Assembly (NCBI RefSeq): GCF_026914185.1
Contig: NC_070565.1
Coordinates: forward strand, 3,906,001 to 3,970,000
DNA length: 64,000 nucleotides
Origin: Puccinia triticina
Lineage: Eukaryota > Basidiomycota > Pucciniomycetes > Pucciniales > Pucciniaceae
Direction of reading: 5' to 3'
Below are positions 35,051-45,955 of this stretch, piece after piece. The notes under the pieces were generated by a model. The model saw only the letters and a program-made list of their open reading frames with translations. It had not been told where the DNA came from and made no database searches. Both the position numbers and the translations under genes were made by a program. How positions within the stretch are numbered: position 1 is the first letter of the stretch; each line of letters opens with the position of its first letter.

Positions 35051-37200
35051 GTTGCCCTTTGTCTGCGGCTTGAAACAAAAAAGTACATGTATTGTTGGAG
35101 TGAGACTCCCCTGCCATTTTCTCCCCTCTTCTTACAAATTCCCCCCCTCCCCCAATGATCTTGTTTACTGCCGTCTCGCCCCGTCTCTTGCAGCTTGTTT
35201 GTGCATATTTTAAGTGTTTGACCCTTTCATACCTCTTCACCCACATATACCTCCTCGACATGTTTCTTGTCAACTCACTCGTAAAATTCACCGAACATTT
35301 GCTCTGCTTGGGTCTAGTAAGCTTTCGAGAAACTCAAAATACGTGAAGAGTCTGCGCAACCGTTTATGTGCCCCATGCTTCTTGCAGCCGACCTCATAGC
35401 GGCCGAGGGATCTGGACAATCTTCAAGGCTGCGTTGGGGTTCTTGCGAACTTAACTAAGTCCCTACTCCGTTGCGGGCCGTGCAGCGTTTGGCTGGTCGC
35501 GAAGCGACCCCGACCGGAGGGAGGGACTTACATATTAAAACCCCTTTCTCGCGTGAGACGATTCCACGGTTTGGCTGGGAGCGGCCTTGTTTCCATCGCC
35601 ACACCTTCAATACCTCCGAGTTTCTTTCTAGGTTCTAGCACCTAATAGATCTACATAATCTTGATTTTTCTATATTTTTTTTACTGCAAAATCTTGTTTG
35701 CATCCATGGAAAAAAAATTATTGAAATTCATGATTTTCAACTTTTGTACTCGAGGCCCATATGACAAGGACCGAGCGCAATCACACTACAAAGATATTTA
35801 TGCTTAACGGGCACCTCGGTAATGAAACTACCGAGGAGTTCACATCACACGGTAACTCTCAAAACGGGCCCGTAAACTTTTGCAGACCGATTCTGCAGCA
35901 TTTCGATCGTTTTCTCATGCGTCATTTCAGTGATTGTCTTATTCAAGGTAAGTTGGCCTGCTTTGTTCTTCAACACTCGCCCAGAGCCTCCCAACGGTGA
36001 TTCATCTGTGATGTTTTCTGATATTTCTTCAAAAGGCAGGGGATCTTCGGTCGTAATATCGAGCGGCAACGATTGGAGAAAATCCGAGGGATCCTCCGCT
36101 CCAGACAGTGGTAAGGGGGCCTCATTCATCCGGATGTCCACCATCGCGATCTGAAAGAGCAGGTGTGGATGTGGACTGTTGATGTTTACCGACTTGCGCT
36201 TGCGTTAATTGATGTGTCATGTACCGACTTGGATGTACCGACTTGGGATTTCTTTAGTCGTCATTGAGCTGCTCTCTATATAATTACTGTTTCGTTAATT
36301 ATTCTTAGTGATCATCATAACGTGATATTGTTAATTATAATCCTTCCGCTTAATTAAATGGAAGGATTTATGTTGAATTTCTTGTTGTCCGTTTTCAAAA
36401 ATGAAGGAGGGGAAATACAATGATAAAAAAAATACTGAAAAATCAGACGCTTGATGAAGATTCCGAAAAACAAAACGGCAAAGTATTACATTGAAAGGCA
36501 TGGAAACCAGGCGAGAAAGTCTGGAAAGTGGCCTCTATATCACGTGCGGCTCACGCGAGTTTGGTGTGCTAATGCATAAGCCTCTCTGGTGAGACTGGGC
36601 TGCCGCCCAGACCCGCTCACCACGAGTGGCTTAGTTAAGCTCGGGGTTCTTGATGGAACGCCAAACCCACCACACCAGCGCCCGCGGGAGGGACTGATGT
36701 TAAGTTAGGGCACTATGCTAACTTGACTAAGTCCCTTTGTAATTGCAGGGGATGCCGTCCGGAGGAGGGTCCCTTGTTTTCTGTTTTGAGCAACGTTAGT
36801 CTTGTCCCTCCTCCCGGCCGGCGCAATACGACCAGTACTTGTTTTACCATTCCATGGGGGAGTTTTGTCTCAATATGTCCAATATTGCAAGTCCGAGAAT
36901 TGCCCCCACCCGACCGTCTAGTATTTGGCTCCGTTCTTACACATTTCTTGCTCCAGGCAAGTCATGATAGATATTTATGTAAGTATATATTCATGATGGC
37001 AATCATGATATTCACCATAGCAATCATTGAGGGGATATGCTGTTTACATACATAAACACATGCAAGTCAGGACTTGTTCTGTTTGGTGGATACAAACAAA
37101 CACAAGCCTTTCTCCCATTGTTCCTCAAGATCAAAGCCCCATCGTCCTGAGGCTGCCTATACCGACCGCGCCTCGCTCCGGCCATCCACACTCAGCCAAG
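35051..37200. other. Repeat-rich gap with recurring CTTAACTAAGTCCCT motifs
   Basis: No supported gene. The sequence AACTTAACTAAGTCCCT (about 35448-35465) returns as AACTTGACTAAGTCCCT (about 36721-36738), with the same core inverted at 36628-36642 and 32898-32912. An imperfect hairpin spans 36691-36738 and another 36589-36621 (GGTGAG...CTCACC). A minus frame at 35845-36144 has no known domain. Confidence 0.4.
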
Positions 37201-37204
37201 TCGA

Positions 37205-38262
37205 GATAGCATCCTGCAGCGAGCTCACCAGTCTGGAAATCCAAGCATGCCATCCGAGTGCCCAAGCCACAGTTCAGGGTAAACATGGTCCACTCTGAGG
37301 AACACGAAGTGGAAGACTGTGGGCTGATGACTTGGCCTCTTGCAATTCTTCATCGCCGCGTGCGTGGGTATGGGAAACATTGTCCGGGCGCAGACAGCAG
37401 TCGATCTTCTGCACGGCGTGTAAGGTGGTACGTCTTTGGAAACCCTTCCTGCATCTGATGGCTTGAGATAGGGAGAGAAAGACTGACTGTTGTGGATTTT
37501 AATGTAGGTCAAAGACATCGATGAGTTTGATGGCCACCAGCTCACCAAAAGGTTTGGCATCAAGCAATGTGTTGTGGGTGCTCTATGTGGCTGGATTACT
37601 AGCTCTCTCCACACCAACCAAAAAAAAGGATCAAGGCCCATTCATTCATGCTACAACGATGGGACTTTACTTGTATGTTTGTAGGCCCAGGAGGAGGCGA
37701 AAAAGCTGCCGATGAGTTACGATGCGGAGATGGAGAAGACGAGAGCGCTGGACAGAGGGGCGGCGGTGAAAAAGATCTGGTGCCGGAGATGCATGCCTCA
37801 GCAAACGAGCGAGTTCTTCTGGTTGGCCACTCCCTTCTCCACGTCTTCGCCTCGAATTGTTCTTCTCTGGCTGACATTTCCGCGGTATCCCATTAAACGA
37901 AATGCTCGTATTACAGTAGTGACTGTGAGCAGAAGTTACACAGGGCAAGTTGTTTTCTGTTCGCCTTGGATCCGGCGGTCCAGCAACACTGATGGACGAG
38001 CTGCTCAACCCCACTCTCTCCCCCCTCTCATCCTCTCCCCGCTCATAATCAATGTACGTGGGAACTGCAGGCCAAGTTCGCCCAAGCCCGTTGAGTTCAT
38101 TTCGCGTGCGGCCTCTTCCCAACACTCCGTGGAATCTGATGGGTGTGCTGTATAGAATTATCGAAACATAAGTCGGATGAAGACAGGTTGTGCAAGGATT
38201 GTGCGGACTTGACGATGCGGAAGGTGGAGGCTGTGCGCGTTGGAGAGGAGTATGAAGCGTGA
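37205..38262 (+). CDS. Possible multi-exon gene or relic of unknown function
   Basis: Several plus-strand segments look exonic but I could not assemble them with confidence. A stretch around 37335-37410 reads FFIAACVGMGNIVRAQTAVD. An exon after ATGTAG (from 37508) reads VKDIDEFDGHQLTKRFGIKQ. After TTTGTAG one reads EEAKKLPMSYDAEMEKTRAL and then KKIWCRRC. A last exon (from about 38156) reads KHKSDEDRLCKDCADLTMRK and ends VGEEYEA at TGA 38260-38262. The two Cys pairs (CRRC, CKDC) would suit a zinc site. The reading frames of the first two segments conflict, so the model may be wrong or the gene decayed. Confidence 0.25.
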
Positions 38263-38675
38263 GTCCGGGGAAAGCTCTGTATGCAAGGACATCTCGTGTG
38301 GACTGACTCGGGGGATCTTTGTTGGGATGCCTTCATAACATGTTGTACATAGAGATGAGATTGAGAACACGTTGAAGGCCAGACGGGTGGCCAAGTGATG
38401 GATGTGTGGATGAATGTTGAGGGAATTCCAGTGTTGTTGTTCTTCTGTCTACCATGTGAAGGGACACTGTTTGTTTGGATGTTGGTCCAGCGGAGGGTGC
38501 TGGGGCCGGAGATCAGTGGGAAGAGGAGAGTGGCGCCGGCGCGGATCGGCTGGGAGGCTGGCCCGCCTCGGGAGTATTTAAGCCCCAGCCAGCCACGCCC
38601 ACACCCCATCCACCCAGAACCAGGCAGGCCACGACAGACCCCATCCAACGACAACGACCAACGACGCAGAGCGCC

Positions 38676-41264
38676 ATGCTGCCCGCCGGCGTCCAGACCA
38701 TCCGCTTCAGGAAGCCGACCAACGACTCCGCAGCCTCCAAGGCCGCCGAGAGCAGCGAGAAGCTCAAGGCCGCCAAACACGTCGTGGTCAAGGACACGCT
38801 GATTGCCGAGCAGATCAACAGGTCCGTCGCACTCATCCAGCACGCTTGCTCAGCAGAACTCACACACCCTTGGCTGCACACAGGAATCGGCCGCCATGGG
38901 TGCCCAAGCTCTCCGTCGCCTTCCGCATCCTCGTCCTGGTCCGCTTCTGTGCAGCCATGTACAGCTCGATCAGCGACTGTGACGAGAGTAGGCATCCACC
39001 ACATCTGAAACAGACCCCCAGAGGTGATCGTCGTGCTCATTTGGATTGGTTTCCGCACACACAGCTTTCAACTTCTGGGAACCGACCCATTATCTGGTCC
39101 ATGGCAAGGGCTTCCAAACCTGGGAATACTCGCCCGACTATGCCATCCGCTCCTGGTTCTTTGTCTTGCTCCACTCCTTCCCGGCATGGCTAGCCAGCAA
39201 AGCCTTCCCGCTAGACAAGGTGTGTGCCCAGACCATCCCCCATCTAGAGCGGCCTCCCCGGCTGACTACATGCTCTCTTTTTTCTTCTCTCAGAGACCTG
39301 GCTTTTTCGCAATCAGGGCCATGCTGGCCTTCCTCTCCTCTTACACCGAAGCCAAACTGTACCGTGCGATCGCCGATCACATCAACCCGCGTGCTGCGCG
39401 TTACTACTTGAGCATGTCTCTGTTCAGTGCCGCGATGTGGAGTGCCAGCTCAGGTGTGTGGTGTTCTCTCTCGTTTGATTCCGGCTTCCGTCGTTTCTGA
39501 CCTGTCATATCATGACGTGATTGTTTTTAGCCTATCTGCCTTCGGCCTTTGCAATGCAAGCGATCAGCTTGGCCTTCTCGTACGTGCTTGAGCCCGTGTC
39601 CTCGAAATCGGCCAGCGGACGCCGGACCTTCTTCGCCTGTCTGTTCTTTGTCATCGCCACTGTAGCCGGATGGCCCTTCGTGGGTGTCTTGGCCCTGCCC
39701 TTTGCGTTCGAGGAGCTCAGCCTGTGCGGGGATGATGAGGTCATGCCGGCCTCCCGACCGGGGTGGGCAGCCTCTCGCTTCAACCGACTCTTCGTCTGCG
39801 GCCTCGCCAGCCTCGTGCTCGTCTCCGTCCCACTGGTCTTTGTCGACTGGCTCGCATACGGCAAGCTCCTCTTCGTCCCGCTCAACATCGTCCTCTACAA
39901 CGTCTTCCCTCACAAGTTTGGCTCCGGCGTCGGCGGAGGCGGGCCGGAGCTCTATGGGACCGAGCCGAGCCATTTCTATCTGCTCAACTTGCTCCTCAAC
40001 TTCAACATCGTCTTCATCCTCGCCCTGCTCTCCATCCCCCTCGTCTTGTTCACCAGTCGGTTCTCGAAGAGCAGAGGCGTCCGCCTCGGCCAGAAACTTC
40101 GGCTTGCTAACCAGACTCCATCTGCCCACTTGTTGATCGTCCGTCTGCTGCCCGTATACGCTTGGATCGCGCTCATGTCCCAACAGCCTCACAAGGAGGA
40201 ACGATTCATGCAACCCATCTACACCCTCATCTCCTTCAATGCAGCCGTCTCTCTCTCATTGATCCGCGGCTGGATGGAAGATATCTTTGTCAAGATCACT
40301 TCATCTCCCTACAGAGTAAGCTCATCTTATCTCCCTTCTCCTCTGAATTCCCATGTCTCACCACAATTCCTCAAACAGGCGGGCCAGACGAGCATCTTTT
40401 CTACGGTTACACGGACAGTAATCATGACGAGCTCCTGCATCGCGATAGCGCGGATCCTTGCTTTGCAAAACTACTACCATGCGCCCCTTGACCTAATGTT
40501 CCACTTCCAATACAACGAGCTCCCAGTACGAGCGATCCAAACGTACCCAGCAGAGTACGCCTACCTGGGCCTGAACACGACCAAGCCGATCCTAGAGGCG
40601 ATCGAGCATGCCGAATACACGGTCGATCTGGGCCCGTTGGCCCGGGAGAAGCTCACGCTCTGTCTCGGCGAGAGCTGGTTCCGCTTCCCCACCCAGTTCC
40701 TCGTCCCCGACCCTATCAACGTCCAGTTCGTCAAGGGCCCCTTCGAAGGCATCCTCCCCGCCAAGTTCATCTCCTCCCCGAAGAAGGACCAGTTCGATGG
40801 CCCCACCACTCGTCCCTCTAACTCAACCCCCTCCCATCCTTTCAGCGAGTGGCTGTGGAGACGCAAGGGCACCCGAACCAATGGCGGCAAGTTCAACACC
40901 CAAAACAAGGAGGAGATCGACCGCTACGTAAGCATTCACACACACCCATATAACTCCTCGTAAAAACTCCCCCCCCCCTGACTGATGATCGACATGTGGA
41001 CTACAGGTGGACCCCGAGACCCAATGCTCCTACGCGATCGGGCTGAACTACCCGCACCGAAGCGCCGGCTGGCGCGGCAACGAGTTCGAGGACGGGGCGC
41101 TCTGGGAGCCCCGGAAGTGCGTGAAGATGCTCGACGGCCAGCAGACCCCGACGCTCTTCCGGACCCTCTGGCTGCCGCTCTCCTGGTGGACCGACGCCCA
41201 CGTCGGCGAGCGGAAGGGCAAACTCAGCTTCGCGGAACTCTGTCTCTACAAACGCACTGCTTGA
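38676..41264 (+). CDS. ALG9: Dolichyl-P-Man alpha-1,2-mannosyltransferase ALG9 (GT22)
   Basis: ALG9 adds two alpha-1,2-mannoses to the lipid-linked oligosaccharide in the ER lumen during N-glycan assembly. The ATG at 38676 starts MLPAGVQTIRFRKP. Exon joins give SVAFRILVLVRFCAAMYSSI then DE-VFNFWEPTHYLVHGKGFQTW; the DE-FNFWEP loop is the GT22 catalytic first luminal loop. Further exons contain EYSPDYAIRSWFFVLL, FAIRAMLAFLSSYTEAKLYR, many hydrophobic helices, and the family motif HKEERFMQPIYTLI (about 40192-40235). The luminal C-terminal domain follows (PETQCSYAIGLNYPHRSAGW), with stop TGA at 41262-41264. Seven or so short introns are present. High GC and clean splicing suggest an intact gene; it marks the last housekeeping gene before the transposon block. 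Confidence 0.93.
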
Positions 41265-42811
41265 CCCCACTCCTCTCGCTTTCTGTCCTCTCATCGCCGT
41301 CGTCGTCGTGTGTACAGTGTGTGTATATATACAAAGATGTCCTCAATCTGCGTCCGTCCTCTAAAAGTGTTGCTCCCAATCATGTACATATCCCCCTTTT
41401 TTCCTAACTCGTCAACGATTAACGATACATGTATGGTTCTCTGTGACATATCAAGACAAAAGTAAAAATTTATAGCTATAAAGACCAACACGTCCACTAG
41501 TGCTCCACCCAATTTTGCATTGGTTCCCATCTTGCCAGGCTTGGTGTTGTAAGTGAACTTAATGCCCTTGACATGTTGTTTCCTCAGGGTTTCCAAGGAT
41601 TGACCAGACATTTTTGCCTTCAAAGCACCCAGACACCCAGGAATTATGCGCAGAGGCAAAGGGAGAATGATGAAGATGAAACTGCGCTTCTTATCTTTCA
41701 CTTTGTGTAACATACCATACAAAAAAGTATGAGATGGGGGGGTATAATAGAGAATAACGATTTGGACCCGGGTACGGTTGGCACCCGGGTACCGGGTACG
41801 TTTTTTTCCCCAAGCAGGGACCAAGTAGCGCACCCGGCACCGCCTGGCGGGTACCAGCGGTACTTGGGGCGGGTCCCGGCGGTACTTTGTGCCTTTTCTT
41901 CACATACTTGGCGGACGGGACTGGAGACACCAATTCCCCAAAGTCCAGCTTGCCAAGAGGCATGTCTCTTGGCGAGCTGGTCAAGTCCACACACCTCTCG
42001 GCGGACTGGGCTTTGACCAGCTCACCGGGAAGAACACCCTCGGCGGGCTGGTGAAAAAATTCAGCTCGCCAGGCCTGCCCTGTCATCCTCCTCGCTCCGC
42101 CCAGCCAACAACCCCCTCTTCTCCCGCCCCGGTCTCATACCGGAACCGGACCTACTCGGGGAACCTTCAGCAGCCCAGTGCTGTAAAAGAGCTCAGATTG
42201 CTCGCTTCCGCCCACTTCCTCTGCCCTGTCCAGGGCACTCATCCCCTGCCCTCGCTTCCCCATCCAACACACTGTTGGCTCCTTGTTCAAGTCAGGCCAC
42301 GGCTTTACTGTCAGCGGACAACCCTGCTCACATGGACATAGTGAGTGTAGGATCCATGACCGTAATGGAGGACAACAGTGATCCAGGATTTTCTGCGACA
42401 AACCGGCTAGACCACGGCAATGTATTCATCAAATACCTCAACCATCTTCTAGAGCATGAGGCTGATTCGGATCAAACAGATGAAGACCCACCTACATCTT
42501 GTGTCACAGCCTTGCCCACCCCTCCACCTACCAACACCGCCACCTCCCTGAAGAAAAAGAAGAAGAAGAAGAAGAAGAAAGAGGCTATTTTCAAGACAGT
42601 GCCCTAATCCTCTATCTCAACCACTCCTTTTGATCCTCCTCCCCTACACCCACCTCAGCTCAATCAGCCAGCTCCACCCCATCACCAACAGTGACCTACT
42701 CCACACAGATAATACCCCCATTCTAGCCTCCTTCTCATTCCCCCAGTTGTTGTCTTTAATTCTGTTCCTTCAATTTTTTCTTTCCCTTTATAGGGGGAGG
42801 GGGGGGGAGAC
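41265..42811. other. ALG9 3' region grading into repeats; polypurine tract
   Basis: A GGGTACC-rich repeat occurs near 41765-41885 and a strong hairpin at 41945-41980. A frame at 42275-42607 ends in a Lys run coded by (AAG)n; it has no domain. A polypurine tract, GGGGGAGGGGGGGGGAGA, precedes 42811 and directly abuts the LTR that follows. This fits the internal 3' end of a retrotransposon. Confidence 0.5.
41945..41980. repeat. Near-perfect 15-bp hairpin
   Basis: CCAGCTTGCCAAGAG and CTCTTGGCGAGCTGG are inverted copies with one mismatch and a six-base loop GCATGT. Related CGGCGGACTGG/CGGCGGGCTGG words follow to 42050, so this is part of a structured repeat. Confidence 0.6.
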
Positions 42812-43169
42812 TGTGAAGCCCAGCACTCCTTTCAGGGTTCACTAGGTGTCACACAGCCTATAACATAATATCCACCAGCCAGGATTTAGTCCCAGCTCCT
42901 CCCCCTCCTTCCTAGCCCGGCAGAGACCCCCGGACCCATCAACTCTCTCTCTGCCGTGCTAGGTGAGTTCCTTCATTTCCTTCTTGCTCTCTTCCCCTCA
43001 TCCTGAAGATCAGTTGTACATAGACTAACTGAGAGACCCCCGGACCCATCAACTCTCTCTCTGCTGTGCTAGCCCCCAAGGATGTTGGATCTAGAACGTC
43101 CCCAGGCCTAGTGCCCTGTCCCTCCGTGCCACCAGCCTCCAAACAGTGAAGGGTCTCCCAACCCTTACA
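42812..43169 (+). mobile_element. LTR of a short-LTR retrotransposon, copy A
   Basis: It starts TGTGAAGCCC right after a polypurine tract and ends CAACCCTTACA. It shares start, end and inner blocks (AGGTGTCACACA, ATTTAGTCCC, CAGTGAAG) with 47238-47521. Inside, a unit of about 41 bp (CAGAGACCCCCGGACCCATC...) is present twice (42922-42962 and 43032-43072). Coding parts of this element are not recognisable upstream. Confidence 0.65.
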
Positions 43170-43274
43170 AAGAACAAATCACCAAGCCTTTGATGGCCAA
43201 CCCCAACCGGTCATTGAGAAGAGATCAAACTACTCCCCTCAATGGACATTTTGTTCCGGCCATTCTGGTCTGTT

Positions 43275-43321
43275 CCAGTATGACCAATACCCGCGCCAGC
43301 AATTGGTATTGGTCATACTGG
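43275..43321. repeat. Perfect 17-bp inverted repeat (hairpin)
   Basis: CCAGTATGACCAATACC (43275-43291) and its exact inverse complement (43305-43321) surround a 13-nt loop. No gene is near. Confidence 0.8.
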
Positions 43322-44880
43322 ATGAGATCCGCCCGCGGCTGGGTGGGAGGGCGGGGGTTGAAAATAACCTAACCAATTCCTCATTTGGTTAAATCCCCAT
43401 AGTTACTAATCCTCCGGAAAAATGATAAATGCTCTTACATACCTTACTGATTGGGTTGGGATGATGAGTGTCAGCTCCGGTCTCTTGAGTGACTCGGAGT
43501 TGATAGGATTTAGAGTTCGCGCTGTAGCGGCTAGGATAGCGGCCAGCGGAATGGGGCCACACTATAACCTTTTCAGGCCAATGGGAAAGAAACCACACCT
43601 CGACGCTGAATAGCGGAGGGGCTAGCTCCCTTACAAAGGTAAGGGGACGCGGCGATGACTCGAGCCAGGCGCCGTAGCTTAGAACACCAAAGGTTTATTT
43701 TCTAAGTTACAGGTGTGATAACAATCACCTGTAACTAGAAAATGCACAAGTAGAGGTCGAAAAAAGCTGTAAGGGAAGGATAAAGTTAGTTGATTATTGT
43801 AAACCCCACTCACTATTGATTTTATAGTAAGGTTGGCGGGTTTTGTATGTGTAATAATCTTGGGGGGAAATCTCTCTAGGGGAAAGATCCCCCCCTTTTA
43901 TATTACAGGATCAGCTCCTCTCTTTGAGTCAAGGACCTGAGGGATCCTTAACTCCAAGGAGAGGAAAGATCACGGAATTCAGAAGGGGATTTACATAAAT
44001 ATGTATGTAATCACCCTATTTGTACATATATTAGGCTTAATCAGGACAAATACATAGAGAGATAAGATTATCTCTCTCTGCATAAACACATATGTAATCA
44101 ATGTGAAATAAGTTTAATTATATACTTAAAAGAGTGTGAAATATGTAGTAAGTACATAATAATAGTACATTGAAATAAAAGGTACATAACTAATGTAAAG
44201 ACAGGGAATTGAACTCTTGAATTTATGTACATGAGTCAATTATTGAAGCAGTCTTTAACCATTAGGTTATAAGACATGTACTGTGCATTGTAGACACATG
44301 GACTTAGTGTCTCAGTGTCTGACAATGAGCACACCCCAACTGTGTTTGCCCGTGCGCCTTGTGAGTTATTTCCTAAGTTGAAGCTCCCCAAGGAGAGCCG
44401 TACTTTCATAGAGGCCCATATAAGGGCCAGCTTGCCCCTCCGTTAACTGTCATCCCACTTCCACTGTTTCATTTCCTAGCATTACCCCCAGCTGCTTCCC
44501 CATCTTAGTGTTACTCAGGCCTGGTGCCTCCCTTGATTTTCAGCTTTGTTTGCAACCCTCCATTTTCCAGCTTTGTTTATTCTTGTTTGTGACACAAGCT
44601 ACATACCTCGTTTTGCATATTTTGCCGTAATTTTGAGCTTCTACTTTATCATCACAGCACCACAAAACTTTGCACTTCCCCAATTTTCCCCCTCTTGACT
44701 CCGCACAAGTTTCCCTCTCTTGAACGCTCTCAACCCCTTTCGCCATCTTTCACCCAACTTTCCTCCTCTCAGCGCCCCTCAAGTCGACTCTGTCCGCCCA
44801 ATCTCTTTGATTCCTGTCTCTCCGCTTCCCCCGCCAACAAAAAGCCAATCCAATCAATTTTGCCATCCTATTCCCCAACC
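43322..44880. other. AT-rich repeat region, no gene
   Basis: It contains LTR-like AT-rich sequence with the words AGTACATAATAATAGTACATTG (44150s), which recur near 58200, and an imperfect hairpin at about 43917-43967. A tRNA-like box pair lies at 44200-44275. No coding exon was seen before 44881. Confidence 0.4.
44200..44275 (-). repeat. tRNA-like box pair on the minus strand
   Basis: On the minus strand, TAACCTAATGG (44269-44259) resembles an A box and GAGTTCAATTCC (44216-44205) a B box. The sequence cannot fold as a proper tRNA. A related A-box-like TATCCTAGTGG occurs near 58145 in similar surroundings, suggesting one repeat family. Confidence 0.3.
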
Positions 44881-45262
44881 ATGACTGAAACCTACCCCTT
44901 CATTGCCAACATCAAAGATGTTGTACCCGAACCGACCACCTCAGAGGTGCCAGCCCCCCGCGGCACAAAAGCCCACCCCTCTGCAATGCAAATGGTCCAA
45001 TGGCTAAATGGTGTAGCCCCATCATTCCCACAACACCCATTCAATGACATGCAGGCCACCCGTCTTCCTGTCTCCGTGCACCAGTGGGTTGTTGACCGTG
45101 TTGATTCGGGCATTGGATGGAAGGGGATTCAAAAGCTCCTGTTGGCCCCGGACCTCAACACAGTAAGACAAATTTCTTTTGTCTAATCGGACAAAAAAAG
45201 ACACTGATTCCATCTTTTGACACATCATCAGCTTTGCAAGACCGTCTCTGCTGCCCCCGAGG

Positions 45263-45955
45263 TAAGGATGGCTATAGGGCGGGCCGCCCGAACCCGCGCG
45301 GGTTTGGGCCGGGCTCGGACACACATTTCAGATAATAATTTAAAATCGGCCCGGCCCATCCGACCCGTTTAGCAAACGGGCGGCTCGCGGGCGGCCCGCG
45401 GGCGCCCGTGGGCCGCCCCCGGTCGGGGGACCGGTGTTCTTCGAAGCGGGACTGGCTGCCGCTGGCAGCTGCAGTGCCACCTCAGCCAACTACCAGCTAG
45501 CCATCGACAGTCGACCGGTGACCAACTCACCCCCACGGGCCACAATGGCAAAGAGAAAGACACGCGCACACCCTGGTTTGTCCGAGGAAGAAGGCAAAAC
45601 TGACGATATCCGCGTCGCCGAGAGATCGGAACCAGAAACTCCATCGACTACGCAGCAGGAGATCGATAGGCAGCCACCTAGAACTGATGCTTCAGCCCCC
45701 CAGACACCAGCCCCCGCCGACAGTTTGAGTGAATCACAAGAAACCGCCGAAGGGAGCTTGTTCAAAAAGCGTAAACTCACCAAATAGCGGGCGGCCTGCG
45801 GCCCGCGGGCTGCCCGCCACCCGCCCGTTTAGTAAACGGGTTTGGGCCGGGCTGCGTTCTTGGCTGCACTGGCCCGGCCCAGCCTGTCCGCTAACTTCAC
45901 GGGCTAGCGCGGGCCGGCCCGCGGACGGCCCGAGCCCGCCCAATAGCCATCCTTA
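45263..45955 (+). mobile_element. Non-autonomous hAT element, 693 bp, 8-bp duplication
   Basis: Terminal inverted repeats are TAAGGATGGCTATAGGGCGG and, inverted on the right, TAAGGATGGCTATTGGGCGG. They are flanked by the exact 8-bp duplication CCCCGAGG (45255-45262 and 45956-45963). Both ends are extended by very GC-rich subterminal repeats containing AACGGGCGG and GGCCCGCG. It interrupts the MULE frame between APE and GRR. Confidence 0.9.
45434..45787 (+). CDS. N-terminal remnant of a hAT transposase
   Basis: The frame inside the hAT element contains MAKRKTRAHPGLSEEEGKTD (from 45545) and ends LFKKRKLTK at the stop 45785-45787. A short basic/acidic start ending in KKRKLTK resembles the region before the BED zinc finger of fungal hAT transposases. 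The zinc finger and catalytic domain are missing, so the product cannot transpose. The family assignment rests on the element's ends as much as on the sequence. Confidence 0.5.
   Translation: MFFEAGLAAAGSCSATSANYQLAIDSRPVTNSPPRATMAKRKTRAHPGLSEEEGKTDDIRVAERSEPETPSTTQQEIDRQPPRTDASAPQTPAPADSLSESQETAEGSLFKKRKLTK

Noticed and set aside
35845..36144. Minus-strand 99-codon frame (acidic, ...KNKAGQLTLNK...)
   Set aside because: It has a somewhat protein-like composition but no recognised domain or complete gene context, so it was not listed as a gene.
38097..39058. Minus-strand frames of 248 and 181 codons
   Set aside because: They overlap the ALG9 5' exons in antisense and show no domain.
39527..40213. 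Minus-strand 228-codon acidic frame
   Set aside because: Antisense of the ALG9 membrane region; Glu/Asp richness mirrors Phe/Leu/Val codons.
42275..42607. Plus-strand frame ending in a Lys run
   Set aside because: The Lys run comes from an (AAG)n microsatellite; no domain. It may belong to the retrotransposon upstream of LTR A, but this cannot be shown.
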